From assembly GCF_964204645.1 (NCBI RefSeq), contig NC_134033.1, positions 5,614,231 to 5,678,230 of the forward strand: a stretch of 64,000 nucleotides of DNA, given 5' to 3'. Below, piece by piece: positions 12,401-24,400 of this stretch. The DNA comes from Tubulanus polymorphus (Eukaryota; Nemertea; Palaeonemertea; Tubulaniformes; Tubulanidae). The notes below the pieces were generated by a model, which worked only from the letters and a program-made list of their open reading frames with translations, was not told the DNA's origin and searched no databases. A program made the position numbers and the translations under genes. The first letter of the stretch is position 1; each line of letters opens with the position of its first letter.

Positions 12401-15400
12401 TCTATCGGGCTCGCTGGAGGAACATATAGTGCTCATTCCATTTTCAAAATTCGTTATAATTTCTATGTCTTTCTAGCCGGAAGGTGGAGAATGCCAGTGC
12501 GAATTGTGTCCGGACAATACAACTCCGAAGAAGAAGAGAAAAGACGGAAGTCTGTGGTGTCCGTGCGAGTGCGCCGACGGAAGCCGGAAAGATACGCGTA
12601 GCGACGGCAGCTGTCCGGTGAGCGATTAGCGCATAATCTCAAATCTCGAGCACCGACGAGTTCGGATGAGACTTCGCGTAAATTGAGTTATTTTCCTTTC
12701 AATTTTAGTGCGATTGTACTTGTAAAGACGGTCGAACTGTCGGTACATTGTCGGCTGATGGTCAGTGTTCGGCTTGCGAGTGTACGTGTAAAAACTGTGA
12801 ACGTTCTCAACTCGGAGCAGACGGCCAATGCGTCTGCCCGAACGACGTGTAAGTTTGTCCATTCAAATTTTGATCTTTCTGTTTAACTACTTCATGTTGT
12901 ACCTTGTTTCGAAGAATGTCTCATGAAATGAAAACATTCAATATCAGATAACCTTGTGTTCCGCTCGCTTGATTCTTCCAGAAAACATTAGTTGCCCCAT
13001 AAATGCATTACCAAATTTGATTGCTTTTTGACCATTTTGGGAATAACGTGGCCATCACAATACGCCGCCCTGGCCCTGGCATCATCACATTGGTCGAATA
13101 GTGCTCTTCCCAAGAGTAAATGGCGCCTTCGTGAATCTCCTTACGACATCATGAAATACTAAAATTTCTAGTCATTGGGTCTCCGTATAGACCTTTCTGT
13201 AAAAGATGACCACCACAATGAGAGGCGCAGTGGCCGAGTGGTCGAAGCCGTCGGTCACTGGTCTCGTCAATCCAGGGTTTATGGGTTCAAACCCTGGTGG
13301 CGACAGAGTTTCTTGGTCCCTGTGTGGCGCTTAGCGGGTTGAGTGTGTTAAAAAAACCACAATGAGAGTTAATGGTCTTATAGATCCCTCGATTCTAAGA
13401 TAGGCCTTCGTAAATTCCCTAAACATCATCAAGTGTCGTAAGACTCTTCTGCGAAAATATGGTTGACTCTATGACATCCATGACATCAACGGATATGAAC
13501 ACCATATCATTGTTTTTTTTTACATTATCTATAGCTGTCCATCGCGGTGTAGATATGGAACTGTTTGGGTCGGATGTGAATGCAAGTGTAAAGACCAGAA
13601 CACATGTGGAGTTGACTCGGTCTGCTTACCCGGTCGCCGTGGCAAAAACTGCAATATCCCTGACTGCGGTCCTTGCCCGAGTAAGTGATGATTGTGAGGG
13701 CAAATGAATGAAATCATTTGGTTATACATGTTGTATCGGGTGCCTAGAACAGAAACATGATTCTTAGAATGAACCGAAATTTTATCAGACGTTTGGCCTG
13801 ATTGCAATAAGCGTCCATAGTCATACCCACACAGCGTTTTCAAAGCCAAACTCGTGAGTGAATTATAAAAATTGGGGCTGAAAAACCCTTTCGTTGGGAT
13901 TGGAATAGTTAGAAAAAACTCTTTAGGCTTGGGGAATTATTGGCGATATTTCCGAAAGTAATCCAAGGAGATATCGATATCTATCAGCGTTTGGCTATAT
14001 GAACGACTATATGACAGCTCTAGAGCGTGTCAGAGCAGTTTGTGCAGCCATTTACGACTAACTCGCGGACAATCAGTTTAGTAGTTCAGTCACCTATTTG
14101 GTGACCATGCCAAAATCTATCGGATATCATCATCGCACCCTGTGACGACGCCGACGATTGTAAATACACCTACGCCTACCATAGAATTTAGCGCACTGCT
14201 ATCTTATAGGGGTGAGAAAATGTTCGTTATCGCGCTAGAAATTGCTACGTAAACCACATAAAATGATTTCATTTTTGAATCAACACGAACAATTTGTTTC
14301 GTAAAGCCCAGTCATAGATTTTGGGTGATTCGAACTCTTAACGTTTTGAAACGACTTTTATTGCTGACCGACCAAAAGATATTATAACGAGCGATAAAAT
14401 TCTAGTGGAATTGAAATATGATTGTAGATTGTGGAAATGGATTCTGTCGGAAGGAGTGGTGGCGTGGACCATGTAGAGCTCGGTGTCGTTGTAGAAACGG
14501 TTGGCGCGGACGTTGTTGCGAAATAAATGATCCGTCAGCGACGTGGGGCGATCCGCACATTACTACACTCGACGGTCAGTATACACTGCTCAGCCCCCTA
14601 TGACATCATCAAATTTGATCGAAAAAGCCTTCTACACCAATGACATCATCGAATTTATCGAATGAGCCTTTCAAGATAAATGGTTGCCTCCAAATCTCCT
14701 TCTGACATCATACAATTTATTGAAAGGCCCTTCTAGGGTACCTAGAAAACCCATATGACATCAAACCATATCGCTATGAATCAAATAAATCAAAAATGCT
14801 GTAAAACTTCTGAATACCGGAAATCTTAAGATTTTTAAATGTCTGGTTAATTCAGGCCAGCGTTTGTTAATCTTAGTGAATTTGTCTTTAATCAGGGCGC
14901 GATTTCGATTACTACGATATCGGCGAGTACTGGTATTGTTTGAGTAGGAAGATGAATTTTGGAATTCAAACGCGATTCTTTTATCACATCTCGATGTCTT
15001 TGACAGGCGGAGTCGCTGTGAAAGCAGTCGACTCCGTAGTCACGATTATGACTAAAATCACAACTTCAGCAACTGAGTTACCGCACATCAGGTAATCCGT
15101 TAAATGCACTTATGCCATCATTAAATTGCATCGCGCATTTTATCTATAGACCGTTACTGAAGAGCCTGCAGCATACGTAAATTCCCTTTGACATCACTAA
15201 ATTGCACTGTACAAAATGTGCAATGCAATTTAGTAATAATAAAATGATGTAATTATTATATCTCTGGTATAGATTACACAGGAGCCTGCCTACATAAATC
15301 AACCGATGATATCACTAAATTGTGTTTTGTTCATTACGGCTGCGAATCCCAGCATGACATCACTGAATTATAAACCGAAGAAGTTGCTTATGAAATTCCC

Positions 15401-18400
15401 TATGGCGTAACAAAATTGCGTTATGATCTTACAGAGGTTGTTTCCCCACGAGAAACCCCCTATGACATCACCCACATCTTGAACGCATTTTAAATGTATT
15501 TTCTGTATAGAATCGACGGCACTTTGAAGAATTTGAATGTAGAGAAAGAATGGATTTTAAGCAACGGATCAGTGAATGTGAAATTAGAACCTGGAAGCGG
15601 CACTGACCAGAATAAACCAGTTGCTACTATCTACATCAGCTTCAAACAAGGTAACCGTACATGCATTATCAGTAACTTATCACAACTTAGCTCAATCATT
15701 AGAGAATGAGTAGGTCGTCATTATCATCCTCCCCCGGCAAAGAATCGAACCTGATGGTATCACTAGTCAGTAATTGGGAACGTAGGCTTTCATACCAGAG
15801 GTCGAGCGGTCGAGACACCACTCATCACCACAAGTAATTTTTTTTCCTAATAAATGGGAGATAGAAAAGCATTCTTAGCAACAATAAATAACAGAATAAA
15901 ACCAGCAAAAAAACAATTTGAAATAAAAAAGTTAATTGATGTTACAAAAGAAATTGAACATAAAATATTGAAATAAGAAAAGATAAAAACTAAATATGGA
16001 GAGAAAGTATCGGCGAATTAAGAAATAAAAATAAGTTTAGAAAAATTAAATTTTTTTTGCTTTTTTCCAAAAATAAACATACTTTTTAATATAAAAGCGC
16101 TAATAAAATGATAAAATTGTTCAATATTAAAAGTGTGAGTAAAATAATTTAGATTTTCAATGTTAAAAGTGTGAGTAAAATAAGTTAGATTTTCAACGTT
16201 AAAAGTGTGAGTAAAGTGTGAGTAAAATAATTTAGATTTTCAATGTTAAAAGTGTGAGTAAATTGTGAGTAAAATAAGTTAGATTTTTAACGTTAAAAGT
16301 GTGAGTAAAGTGTGAGTAAAATAATTTAGATTTTCAATGTTAAAACTGTGAGTAAAGTGTGAGTTAAATAAGTTAGATTTTTAACGTTAAAAGTGTGAGT
16401 AAAGTGTGAGTAAAATAAGTTAGATTTTCAATGTTAAAAGTGTGTGTAAAGTGTGAGTAAAATAAGTTAGATTTTCAATAATAAAAGTGTGAGTAAAGTG
16501 TGAGTAATAATTTTGCTATATAAATGAAAGAAGAAATGGAATTTAAAATTGAAATAAAAGAATTTAATGAATTATTTTCACTATTTAACATTGAAAATTG
16601 TATCTCAGCAAAAAATTTAGTATATGGAAGACAATATAAAATTAACTGAACTAATAGATACTTTAGATAATGGCGCCAAAAATCCTAAAATATTTAATAC
16701 AGTTTTAAATTATAAAGGTAATTTAGATGAAAACATAATAAATATTCTTAAATTTCCTTTTAATGAAAGAGAAAGTGATATAATACTTTCAAAAGGTAAT
16801 GATAGGAATGATTAAATAACAAATTAAAGTAAAGAATTTTAAAAAAATCTCATTTATTGTGTAAAATTGAAATACTTTGAACTACGACTAAAATTAAACT
16901 AAAATAGACAACTTTGTTAATCTAATGAAATTTTAGTCATATTTTAGTTGAATTGTAATTAAAATTAGTTGCAACTAACTTCAACTAGAATTTAACTAGA
17001 ATTGAATAAAAATTTAAAAAGATTAACAAGACAGTTGATTTAGTGTATTTTTAGTCAATTCTAGTTAAATTCTAGTTGAAGTATTTCAATTTTACACAAT
17101 AAATGAGATTTTTTTAAAATTCTTTACTTTAATTTGTTATTTAATCATTCCAATTTATGCCCAATTTTATGATTTCTAAATCCTTTTTCCGTCTTGTATT
17201 TTTTACTACAAATTTCGCATCTTTTAATATTATTCATTCTATCTGAAATGTAATTGATATTATTTTTCAATTCAATATATTTTATTTCAAAATCATCATA
17301 AAAATGAAACAATTGTTTCAAACCATAAACTGAAAATGAAAGTAACCCTGAAATCATCATAATTAATTTCATTTCTTCTTGATTTCTGTAAATAAGATTT
17401 AACAAATTTAATATATTTTCACTCATTTAATTAGAAAAAGATTTTAATAGATTAATTCACTATTTAATCTGATTCAACAACTTTCTTGTGATTGTTACCG
17501 TTTTTATGATTATTTCCATTTTTAGTATTTAACTTCTTTAATTTCTTGCTTAATTTATTATTTTCATTTATTAAATCTTTTGAAATATTTTCATAATAAA
17601 AGTAAAGCGCAGCTAAAATTAAATTCCAGCAACTAAATAATGTTTTAAATCACTTTTCCCAGTTGGAATGAAACCATCCATTTATTTAAGAAAGAAATCA
17701 GAAAATTAATAAACATTTGCTTGTTTTTAATTAAATATCTTATAATCATTTTTAAAATATTAAACTTTTAAATGATTAAATCAAATAACAATTAAATTTA
17801 CAGCTAAACAATTTATCATTTCAACTGTCAAACAATTTATCATTTCAACTGTCGAACAATTTATCATTTCAGCTGTCTTATCATTTCAACAGTCGAATAA
17901 TTTATCATTTCAACTGTCAAACAATTTATCATTTCAACTGTCAAACAATTTATCATTTCAACTGTCAAATAATTTATCATTTCAACTGTCAAACAATTTA
18001 TCATTTCAACTGTCAAACAATTTATCATTTCAACTGTCAAATAATTTATCATTTCAACTGTCAAACAATTAATCATTTCAACTGTCAAACAATTTATCAT
18101 TTCAACGGTCAAATCATTTCAACAGTCGAACAATTTATCATTTCAACTGTCGAACAATTTATCATGTCAACAGTCAAACAATTTATCATTTCAACTGCCA
18201 AACAATTTATCATTTCAACTGTCAAACAATTTATCATTTCAACTGTCAAACAATTTATCATTTCAACAGTCGAACAATTTATCATTTCAACTGTCAAACA
18301 ATTTATCATTTCAACTGCCGAACAATTTATCATTTCAACAGTCGAACAATTTATCGTTTCAACTGTCAAACAATTTATCATTTCAACTGTCAAACAATGT

Positions 18401-21400
18401 ATCATTTCAACTCTCAAACAATTTATCATTTCAACTGTCTTATCATTTCAACAGTCGAACAATTTATTATTTCAACTGTCAAACAATTTATCATTTCAAC
18501 AGTCGAACAATTTATCATTTCAACTGTTAAACAATTTATCATTTCAACTGTCGAACAATTTATCATGTCAACAGTCAAACAATTTATCATTTCAACTGCC
18601 AAACAATTTATCATTTCAACTGTCAAACAATTTATCATTTCAACTGTCAAACAATTTATCATTTCAACAGTCGGACAATTTATCATTTCAACTGTCAAAC
18701 AATTTATCATTTCAACTGCCGAACAATTTATCATTTCAACAGTCGAACAATTTATCGTTTCAACTGTCAAACAATTTATCATTTCAACTGTCAAACAATT
18801 TATCATTTCAACTCTCAAACAATTTATCATTTCAACTGTCTTATCATTTCAACAGTCGAACAATTTATTATTTCAACTGTCAAACAATTTATCATTTCAA
18901 CAGTCGAACAATTTATTATTTCAACTGTCAAACAATTTATCATTTCAACAGTCGAACAATTTATCATTTCAACTGTCAAACAATTTATCATTTCAACTGT
19001 CAAATCATTTCAACAGTCGAACAATTTATCATTTCAGCTGTCAAACAATTTATCATTTCAACAGTCGAACAATTTATCATTTTAACAGTCTATTAGATAT
19101 TTAACCGACTATTCATAGCTATATGTGACGCAAGCATCGACGTAGGTCTGGTAATAGCAACACTGGCGATTAACTCAGCTTCTGTACATTATCTAAACTG
19201 CTAAATTACCACACAACATCTCCTTGTTAAGTCTCACTTGTCTCTGACTAAATGTAATCTCAATTCGGTAAAATTGTGTGAGTGACTTGACATTATGACT
19301 TTCTCCTACGGCAGGGATTCGAACCTGGACGCATCGCTTGACTAGAGTAATTGGGAAAGTAGGCTTTCATACCAGAGGTCGAGCGGTCGAGACACCACTC
19401 ATCACCACAAGTAATTTTTTTCCCTAATAAATGGGAGATATGAAAGCATTCTTAGCAACAATGAATAACAGAATAAAACCAGCAAAAAAACAATTTGAAA
19501 TAAAAAAGTTAATTGATGTTACAAAAGAAATTGAACATAAAATATTGAAATTAGAAAAGATAAAAACTAAATATGGAGAGAAAGTATCAGCGAATTAAGA
19601 AATAAAAATAAGTTTAGAAAAATTGAATTTTTTTTGCTTTTTTCCAAAAATAAACATACTTTTTAATATAAAAGCGCTAATAAAATGATCAAATTGTTCA
19701 ATATTAAAAGTGTGAGTAAAGTGTGAGTAAAATAAGTTAGATTTTCAATGTTAAAAGTGTGAGTAAAGTGTGAGTAAAATAAGTTAGATTTTCAATGTTA
19801 AAAGTGTGAGTAAAGTGTGAGTAAAATAAGTTAGATTTTCAACGTTTAAAGTGTGAGTAAAATAATTTAGATTTTCAATGTTAAAAGTGTGAGTAAAGTG
19901 TGAGTAAAATAAGTTAGATTTTCAACGTTAAAAGTGTGAGTAAAGTGTGAGTAAAATAAGTTAGATTTTCAATAATAAAAGTGTGAGTAAAGTGTGAGTA
20001 ATAATTTTGCTATATAAATGAAAGAAGAAATGGAATTTAAAATTGAAATAAAAGAATTGAATGAATTATTTTCACTATTTAACATTAAAAATTGTATCTC
20101 AGCAAACAATTTAGTATATGGAAGACAATTTAAAATTAATAATATTACTGTAATTAATCAAATAGTATTAAATGAAACATATTTAATAACTGAACTAATA
20201 GATACTTTAGATAATGGCGCCAAAAATCCTAAAATATTCAATACAGTTTCAAATTATAAAGGTAATTTAGATGAAAACATAATAAATATTCTTAAATTTC
20301 CTTTTAATGAAAGAGAAAGTGATATAATACTTTCAAAAGGTAATGATAGGATAGACTTAAGAATTGAAAAACGACAATTATAGTATTGTAATTTTGATAA
20401 CAAACAAATTATTTATAATGAAAATACATCAAATATTGAAATTCAATGTGATTTAGAAATCAATAATTCTTTTAAAGATATTGCAATTCAGTGTGATTTA
20501 GAAAATAGTAAATCTTTTAAAGATATCGAAATTCAATGTGATTTAGAAAATGAATTCAAAAGATTTAATCCTAATTAAAAAATTCATTGTTATTGCGGAG
20601 GTAAATATTCAAAATCACATAAATCAAAGCATTACCAAACAATTAAACATAAAAACTGGTGTAAAGAGTAACAATTCTACATTGATAATAAATTAAATAG
20701 TCAAATAATTATTGAATTTAGTTAAATGATTTAATGAACATGAGCTCTGGCAATTGCAAAAGTATTATTTGAAATATTGTGACGTATGTGTAGGTACGTA
20801 AACATTCCATACATGCATCGGTGAAATATCGTGACGTATGCATACGGATTGTTGTGTTAAACATTGAACATCAGGTTGGGGAACCAGTAACCAGAAGATC
20901 CGACACCAATACACGGGTGAACAATAACCGCAACTCTGAGGGAGATATCAACCCACGTAACATTTAGTGGAACATTATACTGATACAACAATTGGTGGAC
21001 ATTTATCCACAACAACAGAGGGTCGTCATTAGTAACTCCGCATATAAACATAATTTTGCTGATTCGGTTAAGTTACCTTGATTGATAAGGTCATCCTTTT
21101 ATATGCTTTTTGTGATTACTCGATGAGAATGAGTCATCAAGCGTGAAAAGGTTGTAATTATAGATACTAATCATAATTTTACTGAATCGATTAAGTGATA
21201 TTGTTTTCTAGGTTCCGGAGTGACGGTCGAGGTTCGATACAGCGATGTTATGAAGCGTCAATATTTGAACGTATTCCTAACATTAACGACCGGTTTCATA
21301 TCGAATACGGCCGGACTTTGCGGTTTCTTAGACGGTGATCCTACCAACGATTTCCAAGCACCGGACGGCGCTATACTCACAGATGCGGTCAAATTCGCCG

Positions 21401-24400
21401 AATCCTGTGAGTAGTAAAACACTGCTTCAGAGATTCTTGTTCTTAATCCTTTGACCCCTGCGAAACCGGTGACCAAAATTCCGATTTATATGTAAAAAAA
21501 TCTCGAACAAAACGTCTAAATTAAAATGGAATTTTTGATGATTTTTGACGATTTTTCCAGGGAAAATAATTAACTCGCATTCGAGCGGAGGCATGTTCGA
21601 TTCTTGGAAATGGGACGCGTCGAACTTCCATAAAGACGACGTCATGGACAAGAACTATAACGACCCGACTTTCAAACCGAATTACGTATCGCCGGCGCTA
21701 GACCCGGTTGCACTAGCTGTGAGTTCAAATTATACTTATCATTCTACGAACCAGTGTTGTACAGGACCGAGGCAAAGTATGTTCTGTTGTTATGGGTCGG
21801 TTTGTTACCCGGTGTTTGCATATTACGGTACAGGGCTCAGCAGGCCTAAATTTTAAGGGTTTTGTGAGTTCGAATGTTAATCGATGAGATAATTGCAAGG
21901 TCAAAAAGGGGAGGGTACGTCTTCCTGTGCAACCATATCGATTCCCCACTGGATTTTCGGTAATTCTATTTCATCATTGACATTATAGAAAATAAAAGAG
22001 GTGTGCGGAGCGAACGGAGCCACTGGTAATCTATTACAGAGCTGTATATTCGATGTCGCCGTTACGAAGGATACATCGTTTGCCAATCAGAATGTGATAA
22101 CTACAGCAGGTAAATCAATAGTCCAACAACATCCACATAACTCTCAATATCTGACTCTATCAGATCCATCGACCAGATACGCATTGTTCATCTATCTAAG
22201 ATCCACAATCGCGGGTTTCGTTCAACAATCAGTCAAAATCAGTTCATTTTCAGTCATATCTTTCCCCAGTTTTCTGGTGGAACTAGACACAATATTTAAC
22301 GATTACTCTTATAACTTTCAATGTCTGACTCGATTACAGAATATTTAGCTTAAATCATGAATGTTATAGTTCATCTATTCGAAAAAGTGCAAGATCTTGT
22401 TTAAAAAAACAAGCTGTGCTGTTGTGTGAGTTTTGCAATAAGTGAAAATCAGTTCATTTTCAACCCGTCCCCAGAATTGTAGACCTGGATCCAATACTAA
22501 TCGACGATGCAAAAAAGCACATTTTCGAATATACAATACCATATGGCGATTAATGACGACAAATAACATCAAGTCCGATAGTGTTTTCTTGAACTAGTAG
22601 ATCATTTAAAGTTTTGACTGTCCAATAGTCGTCTTCGGGAATACTGTATTCCCGCTGATGACTACGATATAAGTAAAAAAGTTGACGAATCACTTCAGAA
22701 ATGTTCAGGTAACGCTTTTGCGCACAGAGTAGACGTTGTTGTCATATCTCGGAATGACGGAATCACGGATTTACATATTCAAAAAAACAGAATCTCTTCG
22801 ATTTCACTATAAATAATAATACCCGGTGTCGGACAAGGCTCCGGACCTATCAATGCACTGAGTTAGCTTCGAATCACACTGTAAGCACGCAATTTTATCT
22901 GACATTGTTCTATGACACCAGTGATACCAGCTGCAGCAACAGTCAGAATGTAGTCGGAAAAAGAGATTGGCACCAGGGCAATAATCGGTTATCGAAAGTA
23001 ATCGACTTTTGCGATCTTAGTAGATTTGAGCACGGTCGCTCGAGGTTGGGCCGTAGTTTCAGATAGCTGCAAACGTGAAATGTTTTACAACCAAACATGT
23101 ACCGCGGTTCCTTAAGAATTATTTTGATAGAAACTGCCGTCTAGTACCGATAGTACACAGAGAAGCAACGAAGTAACAGCTTTCTCTTCACAAATAACTG
23201 AGTTAAAAAAAGATACCATCTTATATATAATCTTTAATATCATTCAAGAACTTTTATTAACTCTTCTCGATACCTACACCACAATCGCATTAATCACAAT
23301 TTAGAGGCACGAGCGGCATTAAAAATCCAAAGCCAGAATATGCATAATGTGTGTCCGTTTTCCTCTGACATCGTTCATTTTGGGATATTTCTCTTGACCG
23401 TATAAAAACATACCTCAGTTTGGTTATAATACGACCAGTGGAAGAGTGCAGTCAAAATAAATCATAAATCATCAAACAGTCATCGTTTTTATATCCATTT
23501 TACAATGCAACATTTATTAAATTAGTTAAAGGTTTATCAGTTGTAAGATACGCAGAACACGTAGATGCGGTCTCAATGTTGATAGATTAATTGCCTACGT
23601 AGGTTCTCCATTTTCTCGTTTGGAAGTATCGTTAATTTGTTGAGTGACGATAGTAATAGATTACCACATAGACTTACCAGGTACCGCAATGAAATCATGC
23701 GTCCGGCGCCTTGTCTAACAAAGGGTATCCCGTGGAAAAACCCGGTTACTAGAGTGAAAATGAAGAAATTCCGTGTTTTTTTTTGAAAATTCCGCGATAT
23801 GACAACACCGCATAGTAGAAGCTGTATTATCAACTGGCCGAGTTCTATCGGTAAATTGATTAGCACGCTTGCTTTCGCGTATGAGACCCGGACTCACCCC
23901 CGGTGAGTGCGCGTAATTCCAATGACAGTTCCCTCAATCATTAAAACGTTAATTCTATTTCAAAATAGAAACCAGGTCTAAGCATTAGCTAATTCTTCTA
24001 AACTGGTTCTCAAATTAGGGCCTGTTCATCTGAACTTTGAATTAATCCGCTAAATTGGTACTAGTCCACGAGAGTATATAGCCTTGGTTCTTCTGAACTG
24101 GGCCCTTTTCACCTCAACTGGGCTGTAGTCTACTAAACTGGGTATTTGTTCTATTTAACTGGCCTGGGCTTTGGTCCAAACTCTAAACTGAGAAATTCAC
24201 CTGAATTAGGCCCCAGTTCCCTTAAGCGGGCCCTGTTCGCCAAGACTGGTCCCAGTTCTTCTTAACTGGACCATGGTCTTCGAACTGTGACTGAGTTCTC
24301 TAATAACTTTCAATGTCTGACTCGATTACAGAATATTTAGCTTAAATCATGAATGTTATAGTTCATCTATTCGAAAAAGTGCAAGATCTTGTTTAAAAAA

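Larger units (their letters stand above)
15705..16808 (+). repeat. AT-rich module, copy 1 (degenerate)
   Basis: This segment and 19275-20740 are direct copies. In order: tRNA-like head on the minus strand, a small ORF beginning ATGGGAGATA, a spacer, a tandem repeat, and a larger ORF beginning ATGAAAGAAG. In this copy both ORFs are broken. Homology with copy 2 ends where the inverted repeat at 16805 begins. Base composition is far more AT-rich than the surrounding exons, which suggests a foreign source. Confidence 0.7.
19275..20740 (+). repeat. AT-rich module, copy 2 (less damaged)
   Basis: Same order as copy 1: tRNA-like head (19301-19415, minus strand, exact B box GGTTCGAATCC), 55-codon ORF, minisatellite (19700-20005), larger ORF (20018-20671). 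It extends further at the 3' side than copy 1. After it, 20740-21211 shows only intron sequence with two GTGACGTATG repeats. Confidence 0.7.

Noticed and set aside
12525-12545. PKKKRK, like the SV40-type nuclear localisation signal, in exon 8
   Set aside because: It lies in a disulfide-rich extracellular segment of a membrane protein; chance likeness.
13225-13310. Possible functional tRNA gene in the SINE
   Set aside because: The ends do not make an acceptor stem, a non-tRNA tail and target-site duplications follow; a SINE explains it better.
17800-19104. Long frames on both strands (up to 310 codons) in the 24-bp satellite
   Set aside because: They exist because the unit length is a multiple of 3 and the unit lacks stops in some frames; the same peptide repeats on both strands. 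No gene features.
15705-20740. LTR retrotransposon with the AT-rich modules as LTRs
   Set aside because: No TG...CA ends, no primer binding site or polypurine tract, no gag/pol between the copies; the interior is a satellite and small minus-strand genes.
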